From assembly GCF_031755915.1 (NCBI RefSeq), contig NC_083382.1:28124001-28188000 (forward strand): DNA of 64,000 nt. The letters are read 5' to 3'. Positions 13,404 to 45,654 of the stretch are shown in pieces. The DNA comes from Ziziphus jujuba. Lineage: Eukaryota > Streptophyta > Magnoliopsida > Rosales > Rhamnaceae. A program made the position numbers and the translations under genes. Within the stretch, counting starts at the first letter, position 1, and each line of letters begins with the position of its first letter. Below the pieces are notes generated by a model that ran no database searches, was not told the origin of the DNA, and was given only the letters and a program-made list of their open reading frames with translations.

Positions 13404-15934
13404 TTAACCATTAGATCTTAATGGTTCATCATCTAGCAATTGCAAACACTCATGGGGATTGGAGTAGAAATAATCTTCTTCTTTTGGTCTACCCGGAATA
13501 GCTACTCTTTTCTTTGGACTTCCAATTCGATTTCTATGTGCTTCCTTCACAAAACGAGACAACATATCCCATTGAAGTTCCCCATTTTGATATTTATCAA
13601 CTAAACGAATCAGAAGCTTTCTGTTTGGTAAAATGGTCTTCTTGAAACCCAAGAATCTGAAATATGAACAAAAAGCCAAACACATAAATTTAAAATTTGT
13701 GTGAAGTGAGAATTGGGTTGTTAAAAATGTATATAATATTGATACCTTCGATGGCCTTCAACAACTTTGGCCATGTTCCCATCATAAGTAGGAATAAACA
13801 TATCACTCTCTAGGGACACCAGATAATCCAATGCTGCCATTTGGGAGGAGTGGTTCTGGAAAAACCTCAAATCTGAGGAATCCAACAGGGTTTCTTTTCT
13901 GACCTGTTCATATAATATTAAATCAAATTTTCAACTGAATATTAATTTTTAAAGATCGCTTTAACTTACATTCAACTAACCAGATTAGGAAAAGCAGTTG
14001 TTAGAGATTGCTTTAACTTCATTCAACTAACCAGATTAGGAAAAGCAGCCTCCAAATTTGCCATTCTTCTTTGTCCACCATATATTTCTCCAGCAGCAAT
14101 ATAGATTTGAACAGTGTGATCCAATCCCAAGGAACTCAATAATATAGCAGTTTCCTCAGGTGTCAACGGGCAAGAACCTTCTTTCCTCTTCAACTCGGAA
14201 TTTATAACTTTGTCTTTCCATAATTTGTTATCATATCTAACAATTTTTTGATATCTTGTAATTAGCATAAGGTTATTCAACCAGTTTATTAAATGGATAA
14301 AAGAAATTATATATATATATATATATTTATATGACCTAAGTGTTACCTCATTTTTGTAAGCACTTTTACTTCTTCATTGTTGCAGCCATGGCTGCAGCCA
14401 GAGAAAGACAGCATGTCCATTTCATATCTAAGATGGAGGGCTAGAAAAGGACCCTTTTCTCTCAAAATATTGATGACCTTCTTACCCAATTCTTCAATCT
14501 GTGGTGTAAATCTTAATCCATTGTAATTTACCCGGCAACGCAGCCTTTGAAGTTCCATAGGCAGTCCATTATTAGCTAGTCTTGCATCTGTTTTGTTGAA
14601 ATGCACAATTTTGTACTTTTTCAGCAGAGGTAGAATCTGTTGGACAAGCAATCATTTTTTTAAGGATTAGTTTCATTATTGGCAGGGATTGTCACATAGC
14701 AGAAAATTGAAAATACTTATTGTTCTAGCGCCAGACCTCATTAATGTAGTAGGAAACGTTAGACCAACTAACAGGTGGCAGGGAATAAAACTTCCCCAAT
14801 TCAACTCTTTTCTTGAGCTTTGGAGGCAATTCCTTCAATATCCTAACCTCATCTCTCAATGATGTAATGAAATGATCAACATCAAAAATGTCCTGAAACT
14901 CACTGCCATATGAAAGGGATATATGCTTAGAAAGAAATATTGAAAAATGAGGCCATTTAATATTGAAATTCTTTATACAAAAATATAGTTACCTTTTATC
15001 AGCCCAAAATGAATTCTTATCGAGCTGAGGAACAATAAGAGTAACATTTAAGTGTCTGGCTATGGTAACCATATCACAGATCTGCAGGAATGCAGAAAGA
15101 AACTTAAGTGAAACCGGAGAAGAAATAGCTTCAAAAATTATGACAGCTTCAAAAACCATGTGGTAAGGGATAGGGGAAGGCAATAGTGTCATATAATTGG
15201 TAATGCAAGTAGAGTTGCTAAGCTAAATTTCTCACCGCTGCTCGCATTTGATTGAGTCCTCCATTGCAAGAAACCATGAGATAACCATTATTCTTGTAAA
15301 TCCCTGAAAAAAATGAAAAACACCATCAAATTCAGAATTGAAAATCATATTCAACCACCCATTAGAGAGGGAAAAAAAAAAAAAAAAAAAAAAAGAGAGA
15401 ACCCCAATTACTCAAAAAAGCTAAATGACCAATGAGTCAAAAACAGAATAACAAGTTCTGGATTCCATAGATTTTGGACCCCCATGAATAAAGGGAAACG
15501 GATAAAAAAGAGTTAGAATCATATGGAAAATTAATAAAAACCAAAAGTTTTCTTTTATGATCAGCAGGTTAGAAAAGATTAAAAAGAGAAATGAAAAGAA
15601 AAAAAGCAATGAAAGACTCACTCTTTGGCGGGAGAACAAGTTTGGGAGGAATTGAAGACGGTTCAGGCAACTGGGACAAATTCTGATGATGATTGAAACA
15701 AGAAGGCCAACCCTTTAACAATCTCAGGCTCCATAATTCACCAAGCGCCATTAGATGGACAGCACAAGTCCAGATGACCATAGTGGTAACCGCCCGAATC
15801 ATCCACATCTTCATCATCGAATTTGGAGAACTAGTTGTACAAGTGTTTGATTTCTCACCCTTGCTTAAAAGCTTTATTCCAATCTCTTCCTCAGATACAT
15901 TGTGAAACGCAAACACCATTCCTCTGATTCCCAC
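13404..15934 (-). CDS. RG-I rhamnosyltransferase-like protein (GT106, O-FucT fold)
   Basis: Eight exons on the minus strand join in frame: 15934-15622, 15303-15236, 15081-14993, 14902-14737, 14636-14347, 14254-14032, 13903-13746, 13656-13404. They encode 519 aa; a start at the internal Met (15919) would give 514. A membrane anchor near residues 43-65 follows a basic-flanked MKMWMIRA segment, then LKGWPSC, both as I recall them from Arabidopsis RRT proteins. The motifs [60 protein letters not shown] and [13 protein letters not shown] match plant GT106. The C-terminus has [14 protein letters not shown], typical of this clade. Family members add rhamnose to the pectin rhamnogalacturonan I in the Golgi; this substrate is inferred from clade resemblance. 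The donor after exon 4 (GTCTGG) is weak. A short tandem duplication lies over the exon 6 donor. Confidence 0.85.
13954..14048. repeat. Tandem ~50-bp duplication across an exon-intron border
   Basis: Two near-identical copies of a roughly 45-50 base unit lie head to tail. The unit has CTTTAACTT, then ATTCAACTAA, then AGATTAGGAAAAGCAG. The copy nearer 14048 is the end of exon 6 plus its donor; the other copy lies in the intron. Confidence 0.85.
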
Positions 15935-17710
15935 TCTTAGCAGTTTGAAAAAAACTCTCTCTCAGAACTTGAAGAATACAATGCTTCTTCAAATTCTGCA
16001 GACATGAGCGAGCTATATTTACATATAATATATATATATATATATATTCTATATTTTTTCTTAATACTAAGAAACCAACTCTCTAAGCCAAAAACCCAAG
16101 TGTAGAAGGCAGAGAATGAAAGAAACAGAGGCACAGATACTTGGGTTTTAATAGCAAAACTGAAACTGTAAAGCCCTGTAATTAAGGTTCAAGAGACGTA
16201 AAAGTTACCGTCTCTTCACTTTGGATTTTTTTTTTTTTTCTCTTCTATTTTCTTAGTATATTTATAGTTATTATATAAAATACATAGGATCCTTGTTACA
16301 TTTAAATTCTTTATTATTAATATTATTGTTAAAGTCTATCCTAATAATATCCAGTGATAAGATTTTAACATTAAAAATAAAAATTTACAACTTTCTGTTA
16401 TAAGTCAAAGATTTTAGATATTATATATGATCGACTAACTATTTATTTATTTATTATTATTGTTATTTTTTTTTTTTTGGCTCAGTATCATCGTAAAACC
16501 ATAGCTATTGCATTGTGTGCTGTATTTGACTCATATGGAATATTAGTTTAAATTCAAACAAAATGAAATTAAATTACTTTTTTTTTTTTCTTGAACAAAT
16601 TGAGTATTCACAATCATAATTTAGAAAAATTAACAAAAACTATAAAGAAAATTGGCATGTCAAGTACGGTGATTCCTTATTAATTTGTGATTTTTTATTC
16701 AAATATATATTTTACCATTTTTGCACAAGTTTCAAGAATTATATGACATGTGTATACAATCATTAATCTTCGATGTCCAAAAAAAGATCATTAATTTTTA
16801 ATTCATTGAATAATATTTACAAATACGAATTCTCCAATAATTCAAAATAAATATAATATATATTTTCTTTCAATTTTAAACATGCACCAAAATTATGGTG
16901 ACTGAATTATGAGGATGCTAGTATGAGTGGTATTATAGTTTTCTTTTTCACTTGTAAAACCCTCCCATCTTCAAATATATATATATATATTTGCCCACGG
17001 TTTGCAGGTAGAAAGATATGGATTTTTTTTTTTTTTTTTGGGACGAAAGTGGAAAGATATGGTTAGTTACTATGCATTAAGAATTGATGAGATACTCATC
17101 ATTAATTATTATTGCAACTTTACATTCATAAATAAATACCAATGCAGCACATTGGATGAATGGTTAGATGTAGAAAATATCTAACCATTTTTTTCAAAAT
17201 TAAAACTAATGGAAAGAGCATAATTAATTTCTATCAATTATTTAAAATCATATTAAAAATATATTTTTTAAATTCTATATGTTTAATGAGATTCATATTT
17301 ATTAAATTCCGCTAAATAAATAATAGATAAACTTGACGAACTTGTAATGGGTTTCTTTTAGAAAGATTGATTTGGGATTTAAATAGGTTCATCCGTGCTC
17401 AATTCAATAATACAAAGTATCATTTTCCCTCGTTTAGAAAAATGCTCCTACACATCATTATGTATTTAATTAGTACTAGAAATATATTGAAGAGTTCAAA
17501 GTTCCTAATCCCATTTTTGATAGTGTCGGCTGGTAGAATTGGACAGTGATAGACGTCTGAATGTGTTGAGATTCACTGATTGAAATGTAATACAATACCA
17601 AACAATCACCATATATCCCAATCTACAGCACTCCCTACAATCATTAAAATCCATGTAAATGCATACATAAAACCCAATTAATAGAACATAATGATTAATA
17701 GAAAATTTCA

Positions 17711-17714
<4 letters not shown>

Positions 17715-17746
<32 letters not shown>
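17715..17746. repeat. (TA)n microsatellite
   Basis: A TA run of about 16 units in the gene-free region upstream of IMP3. Confidence 0.9.
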
Positions 17747-17748
<2 letters not shown>

Positions 17749-19032
17749 CACTTTGGAGTTTGGATGGCTACTAGTATAGAAGTAGCGTGAACTTCTTGTT
17801 ACAAAGTATTTGATAATTTGTTTGTTAATGTTGTAATAATTGTGTCATAATATTTACAACATTGCACAATTCTCTCACGAACAGCAAGGGAAGTATACAA
17901 AGCTACTTAATTTTATTAGTGGGAGGTGTGCCTGGGAAAAAAGATTTTTTGCTTAACTTTTAATCATTGATGGGTATGTCTTAAAAGGCACTAATCAGGC
18001 TTAAGTGGTGTTCCATCGTCCATATGGACATCGTACTAGAAAAGATAATTAATCAATTGAAAACAAAAGATAAACAGAGAAAAAGAAAAGAAAAGAAAAG
18101 CAAAGCTAATATAATAGTGTTGATTTTTTGAAGAATACATGTTATCTAATGTCAAATTATGACTGCTATATAATATAATTTATCTTTTTTGGACAAGATA
18201 TAAGAAAGGACCTATATATATATATATATATAGTATTGAAATTTAAAAATGTAATAAATGCGCGTGATTATTCTAGGTATAGTCACTATTGACTAAGCAA
18301 TTTGCAATACTTGGAAACAAGCATGTAATTTTCTAATTCTAGTTCATATTAGTAGCAGACTCTAAAGATTCAATTAAGCAACATCTATGTTAGCCTTATA
18401 CAGTCTATAATATTAGGCATTGACCATAGGACTTAATGCTGTATAATCTTAGGATACGGTTGTGCATTGCTTCTAGGAATTCATTTTGTAATTGATTATA
18501 TTCCTAATAGGGTTTGATCTAACTTGCATGTATACCCCTATTGTATATCTTACAAATCACACCATACAATAACATCAAGATGTTTGAGGTCTTCATGTAT
18601 TGGATGCATATATATAATTCTCCCTGGCCACTTTTATGGCCAAAATATAGAATACCCACATGACCATTTTATTTGCTTCATATGTATTTGATCAATTTCA
18701 CTATAACAAAAAAGTAAGCGGTGCTCTCATTTGAGACTTGGCCAGACAATAAATTCTCATGTTCTTCTAAAGAAAACTGAAAAACAGCAAAAAGTGAAAA
18801 AAAAAAAAAAAGAAAAAAGAAAAAGAGAAGAATGTTTTATTTACCACATGAAAATATTGGTACAAAAGCTTTGATGCAGTTAGAAGCACATGAGAAGGTG
18901 AATTAGGTAGACATAATATTGAAGGGCATTCATGAAAGAGCATGACTTTTTGGATAGCTTGTGATAAAATCACAATGATACAAGTCCCAAAGGTTGCTTT
19001 CCCTATACAACAAGGAAGATAGATGGTGTTTC

Positions 19033-19071
19033 CTTAGCTTAGATTAGCTTAGTTTAGCTTAGCTTAGCTTA
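19033..19071. repeat. Imperfect TTAGC pentanucleotide repeat
   Basis: About seven copies of AGCTT/TTAGC with one-base variants (AGATTAGCTTAGTTTAGC and so on). Confidence 0.75.
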
Positions 19072-19422
19072 TTTTTATGTGTATGTATATGCGTATATGT
19101 TGAGTATGGCTTTTCATTTCATTTGGAATCTCCAACAATTGGTGATATCATTCATGGTCCTCCTGCTCTGTGGCTTTGGATCTGGTGGAAGAGTTAATGA
19201 TCCATTTTTAATTTTTGTTGGCTGCAGAGTTTCTTTACTCTCTCTCACATGCCCATTTTGCAGGTCCAACTTCTCTTGATGTGGAAGCTTCATTCATGTC
19301 CACAGCTGTCAACTTAAATATACATTCATTCTATTTCCATGTTTGATATTACCAATGCATTTTCTTTTCTTATTTAAATGGGAAGACTTTCATTTAGTGT
19401 TCATTCCTTTTATTGTATCTTT

Positions 19423-19425
<3 letters not shown>

Positions 19426-19455
<30 letters not shown>
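19426..19455. repeat. (TA)n microsatellite
   Basis: About 15 TA units in intergenic DNA. Confidence 0.9.
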
Positions 19456-19458
<3 letters not shown>

Positions 19459-20364
19459 CCTATTTCTATTACTCTATCTTTTGGTATAAATTACAAAATT
19501 GAATGGAAAACATAGACAATCAAATGAAAATATGCTTTTGATATTTGTTGAAAATAAAATAATAGATATTGAGAAATGAAAGATCATTAGTCTTTTTTTG
19601 TTTTTAACTTTCAGTTTGTGTGCGTGTAACAATTACCTATCTAGAAAATGAAAAGCAAATAGGGAGTTGCAGGAAAATGTAACTATTTGGATTATAAATT
19701 TTAAAAATCATTAGCTATTTTAGTTCATAAAGTTACATCTTACAACTCTTTGGACTTCTTTTTTATGCTTTAAATAAAAATGATGTAGTACCCAAAAAAA
19801 AAAACAAAAAAGGTTCTTTTATTTTACATCTCCAGATATCATCAAAATTAGCAGCAATTATTGATTGATGGCATTTAATTTTTATTCTTATATTTTTTTA
19901 ATATTAAAAAGCTAGAATGAAAAAATAAATTTTATAATTAATAAAACTAATTAAATCACCATATAATATAAAATACAATATATATTGTATCATACTAGTG
20001 ATAAATAATATCTATATATATATATATTTTAAAAAAAGAAGGAGGTTTCTATTTACATACCTATTTTTGTCCATATGTACCTGTTTATTATTAAAATTTT
20101 TAAGTTATGCTTTCTAATATTTTATTTCACGTTATACTTGCAACAGCATTATTCAAATCTTTGTGATCATCAATTCCAGTGGCAGTAATATAAAATATTT
20201 GAGCTAATATAAGCTCATTATGATTTATTGAACATGTTTAGCTTGTTGATTGATGTGTACTGAATATTTTAGTATTATTATATATATATATATTTATTTT
20301 ATTTTTCTAAAATTGATGGGGGGATATTTCGGAAACTTCATGTGACATACAGTGTTTACTTACT

Positions 20365-20483
20365 TTGGGCCAAGCCCAGAGAACGTAGAAAAGAGAAATT
20401 GGGCTTATAGCTTTTGCAGCCCAGCCCAGATTAGATTGAAAAGCCAATAGAAGGCACAGAAAACAAAGAAACGACGAGGGTTT
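20365..20483 (+). promoter_or_regulatory. Site II cluster with telo-box core, IMP3 promoter
   Basis: Five site II cores (TGGGCC/T or its complement AGCCCA) occur at 20366-20371, 20373-20378, 20400-20405, 20418-20423 and 20423-20428. An AGGGTTT telo-box core follows at 20477-20483, 95 bases before the ATG. In plants the pair site II plus telo-box is established in promoters of ribosomal-protein and ribosome-biogenesis genes and is linked to TCP factors. This fits IMP3 exactly. No binding is shown by sequence alone. Confidence 0.7.
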
Positions 20484-20577
20484 AAAGCATCAGCTGAAGA
20501 AGAGCGAAAGGGTGTCTGGTTGGTAGGGCTTGGCTGGCTGGCTGAGTATTTTTGCAAAAAGAAAGGGAAGGTGAAGC

Positions 20578-22537
20578 ATGAGGAAGCTCAAGTTTCACGA
20601 AAAGAAGCTGTTAAAGAAGGTCAACTTCTTGGAATGGAAGAGGGAAGGAGGTCACAGAGAAGCCCAGGTCATGCAACGCTTCCATGTCACTGGTCGTGAC
20701 GATTACAAGAAGTAATTTCTTTTCTCTTTTTTTTTTTTTTCGTTTTGTTTTTTAATTGTTAATTTGGGTTTATCTTATTTTATTTTTTTAAAATCTAAAT
20801 TTCCTTTTTTTTTTTTTGGGGAAAATATTTGGAAATAGATATTCGGGTTTGTGCCGGATGGTGCAGAAGCTAGTGAACATATTGATGAGGATCGACGGGA
20901 ATGACCCTTTTCGCATTGACATGACTAGGATGCTCTTGGAAAAGCTGTGAGTGCTCTTTTTATTTTATTTTATTTTTGTTTCATTTATTTTAACTGCTAT
21001 TTTATTTATTTATTTAATGATGAATAGAGGAAATTATATTCACAAAAGCAAACATAAGAAAATGGGTTAATTGTTTTTTTTTTTTTTTTTAAATAGTCCC
21101 TCACGACTGTAGTAGAGATCTTTAATTTATTGGAAAAAAAAAAAAAAGAAGAAAAATCAAAACTTTATGAAAAGTGAGCTCAACTGGTTGCTAGTTTTAA
21201 TCCATGACATTTTTTAACTTATAACCGAGGGTGGGTCAGAATCATCAGGCAAGAGTTTGGCATGCATGTGAACAACTTGATTGGTGCCATATAATTGGTG
21301 CTGCATGAGAAGGATGTTTGGCTATTATTTAGGTAGCTACGAAAAAAGAGTTAAAATGATGGTACATAAAAGAAGTATCGTAGTGTGTCCTACACTGTGT
21401 AGTTTCTAAATTGGTCGAACTAGTATGGTGATGGGGATGTGGAGGAGCTACTACATTATTCTTTACGCCTGTTTATTGTCAAATGTGAATATTGTGGGTT
21501 CTTTGTATGTGTTCAAAGTGAAACAGCATGAACAGGGTGATAGCATTGTATATCTTTCAATTGTGAATGGTGCTAATGCACATCTGTCTACCTTGTAGCA
21601 GATCCTTGTGGGATATTAAGTATAATTAACTTTGACATGACAAAATAGGTTTATGATATGTGCCACTGGTAATTGGAAGTTATTTTGATACGAAATGAAT
21701 ATACTTTTGGGACTTATGATATATCCTGCTGGTACTGAAGCTTGTTCTGCGAGCATATCTGGAGGCATGTAATTTATAGATCTTGCCTAGGATTTCTGGT
21801 TTTGGTTCCGAATGTAATTGATCTTTGGTAGTTGATTGAAAATGTGACACTTTTCCCTAGTAGCGTGATGGCAATGATAGTCATAGGTCGGTAATTCATC
21901 TCATTTGGCTTGGAGAATTCTTGTTGTGTACTTATAAGTGTAACAGTGTGAATTAACAATATTTTCATTTTTATCTGCTTTTAAATCTCTAAATCTATTT
22001 TTATTGAATTGTTATATTTTATTATTATTATTATTATTTTTTAATAAAAAGAGTTTATGTTCATGACAGGTACGATATTGGTGTGATACCTTCCAAGAAA
22101 AGTTTGGTTTTGTGTGAGCGCTTGAAAGTCTCTTCCCTCTGTAGGTAATTGTTTTGTAGGACAACAACCCCTTCCTTGCATTCAAATTAAATTTGTAATG
22201 TAACAGTTAAAAGGTTGTTCTATTCTGTTGCTAATTGTGCTGTATGATTTTCAAGCTTGTTTACTAACTTTCATGCTTTTGTTCTTTCCTTCACCCCCAA
22301 TGTAGACGAAGGCTTTCTACTATTTTGGTGCAGTTGAAGTTTGCTGAGCATTTGAAAGAGGCCGTCACATACATTGAGCAAGGTCACATACGAGTGGGTC
22401 CAGAGACAGTTACAGACCCAGCATTCCTTGTAACAAGGAATATGGAAGACTTTATCACATGGGTAGATTCATCAAAGATAAAGAGAAAAGTGCTCGAGTA
22501 CAATGACAGGTTGGATGATTATGATGCGATGAACTGA
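20578..22537 (+). CDS. IMP3: U3 small nucleolar ribonucleoprotein IMP3
   Basis: Four exons join in frame: 20578-20711, 20839-20946, 22070-22144, 22306-22537. They encode 182 aa, the usual plant IMP3 length. The N-terminus [20 protein letters not shown] and the following [20 protein letters not shown] are diagnostic. An S4-type RNA-binding domain covers about residues 105-170, including the block [17 protein letters not shown]3 works with IMP4 and MPP10 in the small-subunit processome of the nucleolus, where it helps pair U3 snoRNA with pre-rRNA for 18S processing. Intron 2 is the longest, about 1.1 kb. The gene converges on BIG, whose stop lies 610 bases away. The promoter with site II motifs is described separately. 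Confidence 0.96.
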
Positions 22538-23147
22538 GGAGAGGGTTTGGTTTCTAAACCAACTCTGATTTATAATTTCATTTTCTTATTTTGTATGAGT
22601 GGCAGATAGAATTATGTTTCGAGAATTCTAAGAACAGACTCTTGAGAGCTCTATTGTATGCTGGCAAATTTTGCAAAGTGTTCTTCAAATATATTTTCAA
22701 GTCTTGATAGTTTCCTGGTAAATTGAGGGCCTTATGAAGTTCTTAGCAAGCAATATGCATTACATGCATATCCCACACACGCGGTCATTGTTCTTCTAAA
22801 TTACCAAAGCAGTCCTTGTTCTTCTAAACTTCTTGTTCTTCTAAATTACCAAAGCAGTCATTGTTCTTCTAAACTTGTAAATAAAAAATACTCATTCTAC
22901 GATGAAAAGCCTTAATGGGAAAAAATGAATTTCATTAGGAGCCTTGTGTTTAACAGAGACTCAGGTTGGATATAACATGAAGTTCTAAACCCCCCATTCG
23001 TTCAAGGGGGTCTCAAGCACATGCCTAATAAAATTCACATATGCGGTCCATCAATAGCTGCATAGACAGAAAACCCAGCCTTTATATAACCTATAAAATC
23101 CGTAAAAGCAGAAAACACATGATGCTCCTAATATCAGACTAATCTTC
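22538..23147. other. Intergenic between convergent IMP3 and BIG
   Basis: It holds the 3' UTRs of both genes and a short tandem repeat. I see no gene. Confidence 0.6.
22785..22876. repeat. Tandem repeat of TTGTTCTTCTAAA-type units
   Basis: The unit TCATTGTTCTTCTAAATTAC CAAAGCAG occurs twice, with shorter TTGTTCTTCTAAACTT copies between and after. It lies in or near the IMP3 3' UTR. Confidence 0.8.
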
Positions 23148-44084
<20,937 letters not shown>

Positions 44085-45654
44085 GGCGATGATAGAAAAG
44101 TTCTGTGCATGAAGAAAAAAAAAAAAAAGACAGAGATTCACACTGTGTGCTTGTTTTTTCGCGTAGCTGAGATGAAAAACCGAAATGTGGCAAAGTATAG
44201 CAATTTGTAGAAGGTTTATAGGCGGTGAAAAAGATAGTCAATTATGTAACAAGGCGGTGGATTCTGGAGGAACAAAAATAAAATAAAGGGAATTTGGACA
44301 CGAAAGAGAAATGAAAATTAGAAAAGTAAAAATGAAACGATATCATAGGGTATAGAGATAATGGACTAAAAAGTAAAAAAAGTGCTATGCTTTACAACTT
44401 AGCAGAGAACAAAAGAGAGAATGAGGTACAAAGTTCTTTGCTTTCCTTGTAAGTTAAAGCGATTCTTGGGGTTTAGGGGGTTTTGTTCCTCTTTCTAATT
44501 CTTTCAAACAATAAAAAAAAAATGAATTTTTTTTTTTTAAAGTGAAATTTCATATATTCCTTTTTTATCATTCACAATAATATTTTCTCCTATCTAATGT
44601 ATTTTAACCATAATCTCACAACCATAAATGGCACCTAAGTCAAACTTATATCAAGCACATAGAAGTTGAGACAGCAAGGAAAGCTTGGATTATTTGGAAA
44701 GACTTGTGACCATGCATAAATAAAACAAGTCAATCAAATCAATTTTGAGTCATATTTTTTCATTTTCATGATGAAAAAGGATCAATTGGTGGGCCTTGAT
44801 AAGTTTTCCTTACAATAATGTAGAGTCATTATTGTCATGTGCTATATTACATTTCCTGCTTGGTTTGGAACTCAAAATTTAATTAATTAAAACATAAAAA
44901 AATAATAATTATCATAAGAAAAATGATTACGAGCTCTTTTCTTTTTTTTTTTTTTTTTTTTTTTTGGGTTATCGCTGAGAGAGGAAAGAATAACTTATGG
45001 CCTAAACTAAGGGCTATAATTCTATACCTCCAGCGGTGACTTTCGCATCTTTTAACCTTATAAAACAAATTACACATTGGAACCAGTTCACACACATCTA
45101 ACTCTATTTTATCTTTGCAGCAATTTAGACTTCATACACTTCTCAAGACAGTGCATATAAAATTGCTAAATCATCTCAGCGATTTCAATTCATCTCAGCA
45201 AGTAAACTAAATTTACGCCCTATATCATATTGTACACAGCTGACTACGAGTCAACCCACTTTGTTTTTTTTTCCTGCCTCAATCAGGTAGACCCACTTTG
45301 TGTTTTTCCTGCCTCTTCAGGCAAACCCACTTTCGAAAAAGTGCCAATAGCAACAAAAGTAGCTAGAATATTCAATCATATGCACAGAATCCAGATGTGA
45401 TCAAAGATGATTGTAAGTGTTAACCGGCGTGACCAACGCAAAATAAATCAGGCATCAATCTCAGCGTATTTTAAGAAGATTAAATATCATTTCTCCAATC
45501 AAACATACTATTACTAAAAATAATTTATATGAAATGAACATTGGTCAAGACAACACACGCTTATAACAGCGAAGATCCAAGCTACCAATACTGTCTGAAA
45601 TAGCATCTAAAACAAAAACAAATGCATAGATCTTTCTACTTCAATGTTGGGAGT
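44085..45654. other. Intergenic: BIG promoter side and RPL7A 3' side
   Basis: Both flanking genes are on the minus strand, so this holds the BIG promoter and leader near 44085 and the RPL7A 3' UTR near 45654. It is AT-rich with a 25-base T run near 44943. No gene or clear promoter element is seen. Confidence 0.55.
45252..45333. repeat. Short tandem repeat with ACCCACTTTG units
   Basis: Three spaced copies of AACCCACTTTG or AGACCCACTTTG are separated by TTTTTCCTGCCTCxxTCAGG. The unit is about 35-40 bases, repeated a little more than twice. Confidence 0.75.

Larger units (their letters stand above)
15935..20364. other. 4.4-kb AT-rich intergenic region, no confident gene
   Basis: It starts with the upstream region and probable 5' UTR of the minus-strand GT106 gene. 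The rest is strongly AT-rich with poly-T tracts and (TA)n runs. Open frames are short and without known domains. One 57-66 aa frame at 19079-19279 has a hydrophobic N-terminus but no supporting homology that I can recognise. I see no RNA gene. Confidence 0.5.

Noticed and set aside
22785..22876. CRISPR-like array
   Set aside because: Short, irregular eukaryotic tandem repeat without regular spacers.
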